Shown: positions 8,567 through 17,154 of the stretch, one piece after another | How the letters are laid out: each line of letters begins with the position of its first letter | Position numbering within the stretch: position 1 is the first letter of the stretch | From: Campylobacteraceae bacterium | Lineage (GTDB): Bacteria; Campylobacterota; Campylobacteria; Campylobacterales; Sulfurovaceae | Assembly: GCA_027065385.1 (NCBI GenBank) | Contig: JAMOOP010000130.1 | Coordinates: forward strand, 1 to 64,000 | Direction: 5' to 3' | Length of the DNA: 64,000 nt | Made by a program: the position numbers and the translations under genes | Notes under the pieces: generated by a model | What the model was told of the DNA's origin: nothing | Databases searched by the model: none | Seen by the model: only the letters and a program-made list of their open reading frames with translations

Positions 8567-9386
8567 TCAAAAAGTTAGCTCCATCATTAAATTAATAGCT
8601 TGTGAACCAAACTCTAAATCATTACCAACTATAGGATAATAGCCACTATATTCCCCATTATTATAAGTTGCAACTGCTCCACTTATATGTTTTTTCAACT
8701 TAAATTTTAAGCTATCAAGTTCTATTAATTTAGTTTCAGTTCTAAACTTTTCAATATATTTATTAATCTCATCCTTACATCTTTCTATGGCTTTACCAAC
8801 TAAAAATTTATTTGCTCCAAAGTCTATAGCCCAACCATGCACCTCATTTTTATAAACATTATAAGCATGATTTCTTGCTCGTACTGCTCCAGATGGATGT
8901 GTTAACCACCAAGCACTATTTCTTACAAAATCTTGTGCTAAAGATTTAGGTATAGTTTCTTTTCTTTTTAGCCATAAATGAGAAGAATATATACGACTAG
9001 ATAAAGAGTTAACCTTACTTTTTCTTTCTTTTATTCTTCTTTTTTCAATAACCTCTTCCTCAATTTCATTCTCTTTCTGCAAATAAGTAACAAATTGCAA
9101 TAGATGTTCATTGGTAAAATAGATATTACGAGATTTGCCATCTAATTCAATTTCTAAAGCATAAATATCATCAAAATCTAAAAGTGGTTCAAAAATTTTA
9201 GGTATATTCTCATCAACAACTTTATGTAACTTTTCTCTTATCTAATTATAACTTTTATTTTTAAAATCCTCTATCTCTCTAATGGTATCTACAAAATTTG
9301 GATAGGTACTTATATGTTGGATAGTTCTTTTTTATAGCCTCTAGCTCTTGTTTCTCTTCTTTTGTTAATACTTCTACTTTTCTCAT
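8567..9386 (-). pseudogene. Broken gene of unknown function (frameshift and in-frame stop)
   Basis: A 177-codon open stretch (TTG at 9100 to the stop at 8567) continues in frame upstream to a TAG at 9242-9244 and beyond it to a TAA near 9332. A good N-terminus (MRKVEVLTKEEKQELEAIKK) starts at ATG 9386 in another frame. Joined with one frameshift and one read-through they give one coherent product of about 270 residues with an acidic, Lys/Glu-rich N-terminal half and a C-terminal half containing WWLTHPSGAVRARNHAYNVY. I do not recognise the family. It is probably a cargo gene of the accessory segment that has decayed. Confidence 0.6.
9297..9313 (+). repeat. 17-nt direct repeat inside the decayed region (left copy)
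   Basis: TTTGGATAGGTACTTAT occurs at 9297-9313 and again at 9404-9420, 107 nt apart, flanking the 5' end of the broken gene. It looks like a small local duplication that could have caused the frameshift. Confidence 0.7.
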
Positions 9387-9403
9387 ATTTTTATGAAATC
9401 AAT

Positions 9404-9420
9404 TTTGGATAGGTACTTAT
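9404..9420 (+). repeat. 17-nt direct repeat inside the decayed region (right copy)
   Basis: Exact second copy of the 17-mer at 9297-9313. It covers the junction between the broken gene and the 3' end of the fragment at 9417-9665. Confidence 0.7.
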
Positions 9421-9665
9421 GTGTGGATATTATAGAATAATTTAAAAAAATAAGCTATTATATTAAAGATTGATGGTACAACGATTAGAGAGATTTTTAA
9501 CTCCTCTATACTAGAGAGTTTAATATCTGATTTTGGCTTATCAAATATAATATCTGAAAGTGGAACATTTTTCTCCTCTCCATCTATAAAGATTTCACAA
9601 TAATTATCTATTTGAGAGAGGATTATAATTTTTTGATTGGTTGGTTTGTAGATAGCTTTTTTCAA
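9417..9665 (-). pseudogene. Short fragment, possibly the N-terminus of a SNF2-type helicase
   Basis: An 82-codon frame beginning MKKAIYKPTNQKIIILSQI. Residues 1-60 contain a small SH3-like strand pattern ending LSSIEELKISL. That layout resembles the start of large SNF2-family helicases of defence loci, where a similar segment precedes the DEVGLGKT motif, but here the sequence then runs into an unrelated hydrophobic tail and stops. The 17-nt repeat lies at the breakpoint. This is inference from pattern only; it could equally be a free-standing small protein. Confidence 0.35.
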
Positions 9666-9732
9666 GATTTTCCCTATTTTACTTGATTTCTATTATTATA
9701 GCAAAAAACAATAATTGATAAATCTAAAACAG

Positions 9733-9769
9733 TGAATATTGTAAGTTAGCTAAGGTTTTGGATAATTAA
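9733..9769 (+). repeat. Direct repeat, right copy
   Basis: Second copy of the ABC transporter gene end (34 of 37 positions identical to 7346-7382), 40 nt before ychF. Here it is not part of an open gene. It probably marks the right junction of the accessory segment. Confidence 0.9.
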
Positions 9770-9809
9770 GATAAAATTCCAATGATTTTTAATATAAGGA
9801 TATATAGAT

Positions 9810-10913
9810 ATGGGACTTAGCATAGGACTTGTAGGATTACCAAATGTAGGGAAATCAACTACTTTTAATGCACTAACAAAGGCACAAAATGCTCAAAGTG
9901 CAAACTACCCTTTTTGTACGATTGAACCAAATAAGGCAATTGTACCTGTACCAGATAAAAGACTTGATGAGTTAGCAAAAATAGTAAATCCTGAAAGAGT
10001 ACAATATTCAACACTTGATTTTGTTGATATTGCAGGGCTTGTTAAAGGTGCTAGTAAAGGTGAGGGGCTTGGAAATAAATTTTTAAGTAATATTCGAGAG
10101 ACTGAGGTTATTTTACATATTGTAAGATGTTTTGAAGACCCAAATATAGTACATGTAGAGGGAACTATTGACCCTTTAAGAGATGTTGAGATTATAGAAC
10201 AAGAGCTTCTTTTTGCTGATTTAGATGCTATTCAAAAAAGAGTTGATAGTTTAAAGAAAAAGGCTCGTGGAAATGATAAGAGTGCCAAAGCTCAACTTGT
10301 TATTGCCGAAGAGCTTTTAGATTTTGTGGCTGATGGAAATCCTGTCTCTAGTTATGATAAAAAAGATGATGACGCATTTTTAGCAATGAACAGAGATTTA
10401 AGACTTTTGACATCTAAAGAGATTATGTATGGTGCGAATGTTGATGAAGATGGATTAGCAGAAGATAATAAATTTGTTCAAGATTTAAAAGAGTATGCTA
10501 AAAAAAGAGATTATGAGGTTATAAAACTGTGTGCTAAAGTTGAAGAGGATATGGTTGATTTTGATGAAGATGAAAAGGCTGAAATGCTTGAAGATTTAGG
10601 TGTTGACGAGAGTGGATTAGACCAAATTATCCATAAAGGGTTTGATAAGTTAGGGCTTATGAGCTACTTTACAGCAGGAGTTAAAGAGGTTAGAGCTTGG
10701 ACTATTAGACAAAATACAACAGCACCAAAGGCTGCAGCTGTTATTCATAATGATTTTGAAAAAGGGTTTATTAGAGCTGAAGTTATATCCTATAATGATT
10801 TTATAAAATATGGAGGAGAGCAGGGTGCTAAAGAGGCAGGAAAAAACCGTTTAGAAGGTAAAGAGTATATTGTTCAAGATGGTGATATTATGCACTTTAG
10901 ATTTAATGTTTAA
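9810..10913 (+). CDS. ychF: Redox-regulated ATPase/GTPase YchF (Obg family)
   Basis: A 367-residue translation-factor-related P-loop NTPase. G1 is GLPNVGKST (residues 8-16), G3 is DIAGLVKGAS, a coiled-coil insert spans about 130-180, and a C-terminal TGS domain begins at TAGVKEVRAWTIRQ. YchF proteins bind the ribosome and prefer ATP over GTP. The start follows AAGGATATATAG. The length is normal. Its upstream region carries the right copy of the 37-nt repeat, so its promoter may have been renewed by the insertion event. Confidence 0.96.
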   Translation: MGLSIGLVGLPNVGKSTTFNALTKAQNAQSANYPFCTIEPNKAIVPVPDKRLDELAKIVNPERVQYSTLDFVDIAGLVKGASKGEGLGNKFLSNIRETEVILHIVRCFEDPNIVHVEGTIDPLRDVEIIEQELLFADLDAIQKRVDSLKKKARGNDKSAKAQLVIAEELLDFVADGNPVSSYDKKDDDAFLAMNRDLRLLTSKEIMYGANVDEDGLAEDNKFVQDLKEYAKKRDYEVIKLCAKVEEDMVDFDEDEKAEMLEDLGVDESGLDQIIHKGFDKLGLMSYFTAGVKEVRAWTIRQNTTAPKAAAVIHNDFEKGFIRAEVISYNDFIKYGGEQGAKEAGKNRLEGKEYIVQDGDIMHFRFNV

Positions 10914-10915
10914 AG

Positions 10916-10936
10916 AAGCCAATTAGAAATTGGCTT
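10916..10936. terminator. Bidirectional terminator between ychF and the peroxidase gene
   Basis: A 9-bp perfect stem (AAGCCAATT/AATTGGCTT) with an AGA loop is followed by T residues on the plus strand and preceded by A residues. It lies between the convergent genes ending at 10913 and 10942. Confidence 0.8.
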
Positions 10937-10941
10937 TTTAG

Positions 10942-12018
10942 TTATTTTTCATTTGGTCTTGCAGTTTTAAGTGTACTTGGTGGAAGTTGTGGAAACTCTA
11001 TTTTAGGTTTTCTTCCATCTAATGATTTTAAGAAAGCATAGATTTTATTTATATCTTTATTGGTAAGTGATATTGGCATAATATCTATACTAAAATTACT
11101 ACTCTTTTTATTTTGTTCTATTTTATATCCTACTTGAACTTTCCCCATCTCTTTAATTGCATTTTTTAAATCCCATATCATACCATTATGAAAATATGGA
11201 GCAGTTTCTGTTACATTTCTTAGAGTTGGTACTTTTATCATTTTTTTATCTTTACCTATAAAACTGCCTGTATCTCTATATTTATATTTCTCTTTTAGCT
11301 CAAAAGGTTTCATATCTCCACCTAAAGCTATACCATTATGACAGGTTACACAACCTTTATCTATAAATATATTTAATCCCTCTTTTTCTATTTTAGATAG
11401 AGCATCTTTTTTACCATTTAAAAAGTCATCATATCTTGAAGGAGTAACAAGCGTTCTTTCAAAAATAGCAATAGTATCAGCTATCTGTTTAAAGGTTATT
11501 TTTTTCTTTGTTTTATATGCTTTATGAAAAAGTTTAACATATTGTGGAATTGAGTTTATTCTTTGCTCTATAAGCTCTTTTGGTGCAGCCATCTCAACAC
11601 CTGCTTGTATTGGTCCTTGTGCTTGGTCTTCAAGAGATGGACTTCTTCCGTCCCAAAATTGTCTTTTAGCAAAAACAGCATTATATACAGTTGGTGAGTT
11701 TAGATGCAATGGGTTTCCTGCCCATCTATGTCCAATAGCTTTAGCCACACCATCAACACCTCCTAAACCTAAATTATGACACCAATTACATGAAATAAGG
11801 CTACTTTTAGATAACCTTGGGTCAAAATATAGCATTTTTCCTAAATGAACTCTTTTAGGTGTTATAACATTTTCTGGGTCAATAATCTTTAATAGCTCTT
11901 TTCCATTATCTGGAATAGGAGCTAAACCATTTTTTTTAGCTTTTTCTACTAAACTTATGGGTGTACTAAAAAGTAGTGTAGTTGTTAGTAAGTATAGTAT
12001 AATTTTTTTATATTTCAT
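10942..12018 (-). CDS. Periplasmic di-heme cytochrome c peroxidase
   Basis: A 358-residue CCP/MauG-family enzyme that reduces H2O2 with electrons from cytochrome c. Residues 1-18 form a signal peptide. Two heme c sites are visible: CNWCH (Cys77, Cys80, His81) for the peroxidatic heme and CVTCH (Cys223, Cys226, His227) for the electron-transfer heme. The block between them (WDGRSPSLEDQA) is typical of the family. It ends convergent with ychF. In Campylobacterota these enzymes defend the periplasm and can serve peroxide respiration. Confidence 0.93.
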   Translation of the reverse strand: MKYKKIILYLLTTTLLFSTPISLVEKAKKNGLAPIPDNGKELLKIIDPENVITPKRVHLGKMLYFDPRLSKSSLISCNWCHNLGLGGVDGVAKAIGHRWAGNPLHLNSPTVYNAVFAKRQFWDGRSPSLEDQAQGPIQAGVEMAAPKELIEQRINSIPQYVKLFHKAYKTKKKITFKQIADTIAIFERTLVTPSRYDDFLNGKKDALSKIEKEGLNIFIDKGCVTCHNGIALGGDMKPFELKEKYKYRDTGSFIGKDKKMIKVPTLRNVTETAPYFHNGMIWDLKNAIKEMGKVQVGYKIEQNKKSSNFSIDIMPISLTNKDINKIYAFLKSLDGRKPKIEFPQLPPSTLKTARPNEK

Positions 12019-12094
12019 AAAATATATCCCTTAATTGAATTATTTTAATATTATATAATAAAAAAACTTAAATTACAATCTTTATAGTGTTTTT

Positions 12095-12811
12095 TTATTT
12101 AAATAGAATTGAAGATAGCAATCCAATTATTCCACCAAAGATTCCACCCCAGATAACTAACCAACCTAAATGTGTATGAATTAGCTCATATACCAAATCA
12201 TTAACCATTTTTGGTGTTAAATCATTTAATCTTTTTGTAACTAGAGTCTCTATTGATACTATTAAATCATCATTTAGTGATGAGTTTTGAAGATGGTGGT
12301 TTATCTGCTCTTTAAATGCGTTTGAACTAACTATTTTTACTACTGCTGATTTTAATTTTTTAGAAAATGGCTCTTCTAGTGGTTCTAGTGCCTTTTCTCC
12401 TCCAAAAAAGTTTAAAGCTTCACCAAGTTTTGATTCCATTACACTCTGTTTTAGTGCTAAAAATGCAGGTTTAAAATCTGTAGAATTTACGACAGGAGCT
12501 AAATCTATTTTTTTATCCTCTTCTTGAAAAAACTTTGCTAACTGCTCTTTAGTAAAAAATTGAGTCATTATCATATTTTTAATAGACTCTTTAAATGGTT
12601 TAAAGTTATTTTCTATAACTCCTGAACCATAAAGAAATGGAACTCTATTAAATAGCATATATATAGCTAATTGATTAGTAACTGCTCCAGATATTGCAAA
12701 TAGTCCTGTATATAAAACAGCCCTGCTATACTCCTCATTTGGTATATAGAAAGATATTATAATTAATAAAATGCTTACTATATCTGTAATTTTAGATTTT
12801 GATAAATTCAT
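12095..12811 (-). CDS. DUF445 family membrane protein
   Basis: A 238-residue protein with N-terminal hydrophobic segments at about 10-55, a long helical middle, and a C-terminal helix GWLVIWGGIFGGIIGLLSSI. This topology and the NQLAIYMLFNRVPFLYGSG block identify DUF445 (YheB/YjiN-like) proteins, whose function is unknown. Its start is 1 nt from the stop of the upstream HAD phosphatase gene, so it belongs to a psd-HAD-DUF445 transcription unit that may concern membrane lipids. Confidence 0.75.
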   Translation of the reverse strand: MNLSKSKITDIVSILLIIISFYIPNEEYSRAVLYTGLFAISGAVTNQLAIYMLFNRVPFLYGSGVIENNFKPFKESIKNMIMTQFFTKEQLAKFFQEEDKKIDLAPVVNSTDFKPAFLALKQSVMESKLGEALNFFGGEKALEPLEEPFSKKLKSAVVKIVSSNAFKEQINHHLQNSSLNDDLIVSIETLVTKRLNDLTPKMVNDLVYELIHTHLGWLVIWGGIFGGIIGLLSSILFK

Positions 12812-12812
12812 T

Positions 12813-13439
12813 TTAAAACTCCAAAATTTTCTTTTTTAATTCATCAATAGTATGTACTGCATCCTCCTCTTTATGTGTAGAGTAGCCCCAATGAACCATA
12901 ATATAGTCTATTTTTGCATTTTTAGATGCCACTTCATCTCTCTCTCCATCACCTACAAATATAGCATCTTTAGGCTCTATATTTAGCTCGTCTAATATTT
13001 TATGTAACATATCAGGATATGGTTTTCCTTTTCTAACTTCATCACTACATGCAACTGCATCAAAACACTCTTTAATATCTAAATATATAAGTGATTGATT
13101 GGTAGATATTCTATACGCATTAGTAGCTATTGCTAATTTAAACCCTTTTACCTTTAATTCATCTAATAACTCTTTTACTCCACTATATAGTCTTAATTCT
13201 CTTTTATGATTATCTTTATAATATTCTGAAAACCATACCTCATGTTCTGCTTTAAATGAGTCTGCTTCATAAAAATATTTTGATGAATTTATAGTGTGGT
13301 CGTTTAGTTTACTCAATATATTATCTTCACTCATAGGCTCTAATAATAGATTTGACCTTACATGGTTTATTGCATTTACTAAAGTAATTGAACTATCAAC
13401 TAAAGTGCCGTCCATATCAAATATAATTAGTTTTTTCAT
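12813..13439 (-). CDS. HAD-superfamily phosphatase (phosphoglycolate phosphatase-like)
   Basis: A 208-residue class I HAD hydrolase. Motif I is DMDGTLVDS (nucleophile Asp8, acid/base Asp10), motif II is the Thr/Asn of IATNA, and motifs III/IV are KGKPYPDM and FVGDGERDEVASK. The alpha-helical cap lies between residues 15 and 85, as in Gph and PGMB-like enzymes. The substrate is not determined; phosphoglycolate is the usual guess and would fit an autotroph. It overlaps psd by one base. Confidence 0.85.
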   Translation of the reverse strand: MKKLIIFDMDGTLVDSSITLVNAINHVRSNLLLEPMSEDNILSKLNDHTINSSKYFYEADSFKAEHEVWFSEYYKDNHKRELRLYSGVKELLDELKVKGFKLAIATNAYRISTNQSLIYLDIKECFDAVACSDEVRKGKPYPDMLHKILDELNIEPKDAIFVGDGERDEVASKNAKIDYIMVHWGYSTHKEEDAVHTIDELKKKILEF

Positions 13440-14260
13440 TAAATTCTCTCTCCTATAGGCTCTGCAAATTTAACCTTTTGATTTATATTTAAACTGTATT
13501 TTATTGTATCTTTTTGACTAAATAGAAGTATAGTAGAACCCATCTCAAACCAACCAAATAGTTCACCTTTATCTAACCATAAATCATTATATTTATAGTG
13601 TTGAGGCTCTCTTATATTTGAATTTGTATTAATTTTATCTTCAAATGTTATAACCATTTTACCAACATTTAAAGCACCAACTAAAACCATAACAAATATA
13701 TTGCTATTCATATCTTCACACTCAATAACTACTCTCTCATTTTCTATAAAAAGTTCAGGTTTATTTCTTAAAAGTGGAAAGTTTACAGGGTATAATTTTC
13801 CTGCAATATGTGTTAATGATTTTATTTTTAATCTATCTGGAGTGTGGTATCTATGGTAATCTTTTGGAGATAGATATAAGTTTACAAACTCTCCACCTTC
13901 TACTGCTTTTGATGCCTCTTTATGATAAAAGCCAAAAAGTTTTTCTATATTATACTCCATACCTTTAATCTGATAAGCTTTTTCATTCACTATTTTTCCA
14001 AAATCTGTAACTAAAGCATCAACAGGAGATATAATTATCTTTTTATCTTTTGTTATCTCTCTGGGTTTTTTAAAAGCTCTAGTAAAAAGTTTATTGAGAG
14101 TAGGGTAGTTACTAGGAGTCTCAAACTCACTCATATCTAATCCCATTAGTTTTACATAACTACTATTTATTATTTTTTGTATAGGTTTTGGAAACTCTTT
14201 TGATGCGAATTTTCCAAAACCATTTGATATAATTGATGTATAGTGTTTTTTCATATACAC
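13439..14260 (-). CDS. psd: Phosphatidylserine decarboxylase
   Basis: A 273-residue proenzyme of the membrane-bound decarboxylase that makes phosphatidylethanolamine. The self-cleavage site that yields the pyruvoyl group is seen as MGSTILLF, with the Ser near residue 242. Upstream are the conserved SPVDALVTDFGKI and the YLSPKDYHRYHTP block with catalytic His residues. The start could be ATG 14260 or the ATG two codons on. It heads the unit psd-HAD-DUF445 read leftwards. Confidence 0.93.
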   Translation of the reverse strand: MYMKKHYTSIISNGFGKFASKEFPKPIQKIINSSYVKLMGLDMSEFETPSNYPTLNKLFTRAFKKPREITKDKKIIISPVDALVTDFGKIVNEKAYQIKGMEYNIEKLFGFYHKEASKAVEGGEFVNLYLSPKDYHRYHTPDRLKIKSLTHIAGKLYPVNFPLLRNKPELFIENERVVIECEDMNSNIFVMVLVGALNVGKMVITFEDKINTNSNIREPQHYKYNDLWLDKGELFGWFEMGSTILLFSQKDTIKYSLNINQKVKFAEPIGERI

Positions 14261-14308
14261 TCCTATAATTTTAATTTTAATAAAATTATAGTAGATAAAG
14301 ACTATCTT

Positions 14309-16345
14309 TTAGATTTTAAATATAAAATCTCCATCTTCTACACTCTCATTTTTATATTGAGGTTTTTGTCTATTTCCTGTTTTACTCTCAACATATTTTT
14401 TAATATAATCAGCTAAAGTTGTAAATCTTATATATCCACCATTATTATTATCTTTCTCTAATGCTTTAAGAAGAGCTTGTGTAAATGGTGAGTGGTTAGA
14501 ACCATCTGATACTGGTTGGTCATCTCCTGCTGTTAGGATATTAATTGATTTTTTAGATAGAAGTGCTTGAAATATATTTTTTGCTCCACTACTACTATTT
14601 TCACTATTACTGTTATTTGATACAACTGTTGAAGATACAGGTTTTATTCTAACCGAACGAGTAGTATTATCATACTCAACGCTATCAAGCTCTTTAGCTG
14701 AACTACTACTTATAGCTTTAGTTGCATATTTACTATCCATAGCAAGTCCTGAAAAACATGAGTCTAATATTATACCAATATGTTTAGCTTTTGTATCTCG
14801 TGTGTACATAACAAGTGAACTTATACTAATTGCTGATTTATCATAATACATAACATCAGGATTTGGATTATTTAAGTCAGAGTTAAAATCATAAGGCAAG
14901 ATATAACCCTCTCTTACTCCATTATTACCTGATACTCCATCACCATGTCCTGCAAAATAGAAAAGTGTTGCATCTTGATTTGTTGATGTCTGTTTTATCT
15001 TTTTAAGAGCATCTAATATTCTCTCTTTTGTAGCATTTTCATTATATAATTCAATTACAGAAAATCCTTTAGCTCTTAGAAGAGATGCCACACTTCGTGC
15101 ATCATTTACAGCATTCTTAAGTCTAGGAAGAGATAATCTTTTATAGTGATTAATTCCTACTACTATAGCATACTCTTTTTTATACCATGAAGATATATTA
15201 CTATTAGTTGTAGCTACTGGTCTATTTGAACTACTTGATGAGCTTAGAGTTGGGTCATAACTATTTTTTATTTGAAATAGTTTAATTCTCTCATCTCCCT
15301 CTACTGCAACAAGTAAGTGACCTGACTTATTAATAGATACACCCTCTCCTCTATCTTTTAAGACTATATTAGTAATATGTTTTTTCTTTTCTAAATCCCA
15401 TAATCTAACAGTTTTATCTTCTGATGAGGTTGCCATATAGGCTCTATTATTTGATACAGCTATATCTGTAATAGGCTCTCTATGTTGGTTAAACTCTTTT
15501 AGAGTATTACCTTGATTATCTTTAAATTTAATAGTGTATTTCCAAATAGGAGGTCCATTTCTTCTTCTGCTATTCCCTTCGGCTGTCTCCACCTCGGTTA
15601 ATGCTAATATTGTATAATCATCAAACGATTTTGCTTTTTTTATTTTACCATACTCATTAGATGGTGCTAGATAAGAGTAGATAGATTTTTTTCTAACTTT
15701 ATCCCAAATCTTTACCTGTTTATCTTTTGCTGTTGAGACTAATTTTCTATTATAATCTATAAAAGAGATATTTGTAACAGTATCTTGATGACCTTCAAGT
15801 CTTGCTATCTGTTCACCTGAATTCATACTCCAAATATCTATAACTTTCTCTTCTCCACCACTTGCTACCTCTTTATTGTCACTACTTATAGCTACTGCTA
15901 ATGTATCATCTGAATTACTCTGCATTCTATGAAAGAGTTGATAACTATTTAAATCCCAAATTTCAATATATCCATCATCTCCACCACAAGCTAAATATTT
16001 ACCGTCCTTACTAATATCTATACTTTTTATCTCATCATTTTTACTCTTTATTGTAGCCACTTGTTCTAAATCCATGCTATAAATAGTAATAGTGCTACTA
16101 TCTCCATAAGCTATAATAGTATTATTATTAGGATTAAATTTAACACCGTATAGCTTATAGTTACTATTTATTGAGTTAATAAAATCATAACTAAGCTCAC
16201 CACCGATTACAGTTAATGGCTCTTTATTATCTATAGCTTTAGTAGTTGTTTTAGATATGCCTTTTGGAGATGGTGAGTTGTTTTGACAAGCTGATAATCC
16301 TAGAATTAATATAACCATAGTTAAAAATTTAAGGGAATGTCTCAT
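14309..16345 (-). CDS. WD40-repeat, caspase-like lipoprotein
   Basis: A 678-residue protein with three parts. Residues 1-20 are a lipoprotein signal with lipobox LSAC (Cys20). Residues about 60-360 form WD40-type repeats (IEIWDL, VKIWDK, VRLWDL). Residues about 390-650 form a caspase-like peptidase C14 domain (YAIVVGINHYKRL) with the catalytic pair His467 (FAGHGDG) and Cys530 (ILDSCFSG). Both catalytic residues are present, so it is probably an active cysteine protease, or a receptor using the fold, anchored in the envelope. It is followed 100 nt away by an outer-membrane barrel gene and is divergent from a second caspase lipoprotein. The substrate is unknown. Confidence 0.88.
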   Translation of the reverse strand: MRHSLKFLTMVILILGLSACQNNSPSPKGISKTTTKAIDNKEPLTVIGGELSYDFINSINSNYKLYGVKFNPNNNTIIAYGDSSTITIYSMDLEQVATIKSKNDEIKSIDISKDGKYLACGGDDGYIEIWDLNSYQLFHRMQSNSDDTLAVAISSDNKEVASGGEEKVIDIWSMNSGEQIARLEGHQDTVTNISFIDYNRKLVSTAKDKQVKIWDKVRKKSIYSYLAPSNEYGKIKKAKSFDDYTILALTEVETAEGNSRRRNGPPIWKYTIKFKDNQGNTLKEFNQHREPITDIAVSNNRAYMATSSEDKTVRLWDLEKKKHITNIVLKDRGEGVSINKSGHLLVAVEGDERIKLFQIKNSYDPTLSSSSSSNRPVATTNSNISSWYKKEYAIVVGINHYKRLSLPRLKNAVNDARSVASLLRAKGFSVIELYNENATKERILDALKKIKQTSTNQDATLFYFAGHGDGVSGNNGVREGYILPYDFNSDLNNPNPDVMYYDKSAISISSLVMYTRDTKAKHIGIILDSCFSGLAMDSKYATKAISSSSAKELDSVEYDNTTRSVRIKPVSSTVVSNNSNSENSSSGAKNIFQALLSKKSINILTAGDDQPVSDGSNHSPFTQALLKALEKDNNNGGYIRFTTLADYIKKYVESKTGNRQKPQYKNESVEDGDFIFKI

Positions 16346-16410
16346 AGTTGTTCCTTATTTTGAAATGTTAATTTTAATTGTATCATAGAAAGGTGTTTTT
16401 TTGGTGTCAA

Positions 16411-16447
16411 TTATTAACCTCCAAATATAGATTTGGAAGTTAAATAA
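16411..16447. terminator. Hairpin after the beta-barrel gene
   Basis: TAACCTCCAAAT and ATTTGGAAGTTA form a 12-bp stem with one mismatch and a short loop, extended by A-T pairs. It lies just past the stop of the minus-strand barrel gene. No clear T-run follows, so termination is only a suggestion. Confidence 0.4.
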
Positions 16448-16453
16448 TAGTGC

Positions 16454-16981
16454 TTAGTTAAAGAAATATGTTAAATATATATTTGCATAAGTATTTGTGT
16501 AATCTGTAAAGTCAACAAATCTACTACCTATTTCAGGACTTATAGCAAAATTCTCACTAAAAAATTTATGAGCACCTATATGAATATTATTACCATTTGA
16601 TGAAAAATCAACCTTTTTACCATTAACCTTTACATCTCTTGTACTATCTGTATAGTAGTATTGAGCTCCTACATAAGGTGTTAAAGTTGGTGTTTTTAAA
16701 AAATAGTAATTTGCACCAATCGCGATTTGATAATCTACATCTCCACTATTTAGTGAAGTAAATATATATGATGATACCTCAATATCATCTGTTACAAATC
16801 TACCATATTGTCCATAAAGTGTACCACTTCCATCTGAACCATCATCATTATCTATAATTGAAGTTAATCCTACTGATACTCTATTATTTCCTTCTTTTAC
16901 ACCATTTTGTTCAAATGTACCAGCTTGAGATATAGCTCCTAATATTAATAGTGATGCTACTGCTTTTTTTAAAAAATTCAT
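16454..16981 (-). CDS. Small outer-membrane beta-barrel protein
   Basis: A 175-residue protein with signal peptide (cleavage after about residue 20, ISQA-GTF). It then has alternating beta-strands with aromatic girdles and a C-terminal ITL-type strand ending in Phe/Asn (YANIYLTYFFN), the pattern of eight-stranded OmpW/OmpX-size porin-like barrels. It lies between the two caspase lipoprotein genes. A Fur-box-like sequence overlaps its probable -10, which would suggest iron control. No exact family is recognised. Confidence 0.7.
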   Translation of the reverse strand: MNFLKKAVASLLILGAISQAGTFEQNGVKEGNNRVSVGLTSIIDNDDGSDGSGTLYGQYGRFVTDDIEVSSYIFTSLNSGDVDYQIAIGANYYFLKTPTLTPYVGAQYYYTDSTRDVKVNGKKVDFSSNGNNIHIGAHKFFSENFAISPEIGSRFVDFTDYTNTYANIYLTYFFN

Positions 16982-17006
16982 ATCATACTCCTTAATTTTT
17001 TCTTAT

Positions 17007-17021
17007 GACAATGATAATTAT
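17007..17021 (-). promoter_or_regulatory. Possible Fur box overlapping a -10 element
   Basis: GACAATGATAATTAT matches the first 15 positions of the classical Fur consensus at 13 sites. The same bases contain, on the minus strand, TATAAT (17022-17017) positioned to drive the barrel gene that starts at 16981. In AT-rich DNA this could be chance. Confidence 0.35.
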
Positions 17022-17154
17022 ACATCAGAGTATATTATATATTGGTTAGAGAGTTATAAAATATTATTTTTTATTTTTTATTTTAATGTTTTTAACATGC
17101 TCTTTATATAAAAAGTTTTATAATTAAACTGTAAATAAAATATGAAGGATTTCT

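Noticed and set aside
9810..10913. ychF as part of the accessory segment
   Set aside because: It is a universal gene of normal composition beyond the right repeat copy.
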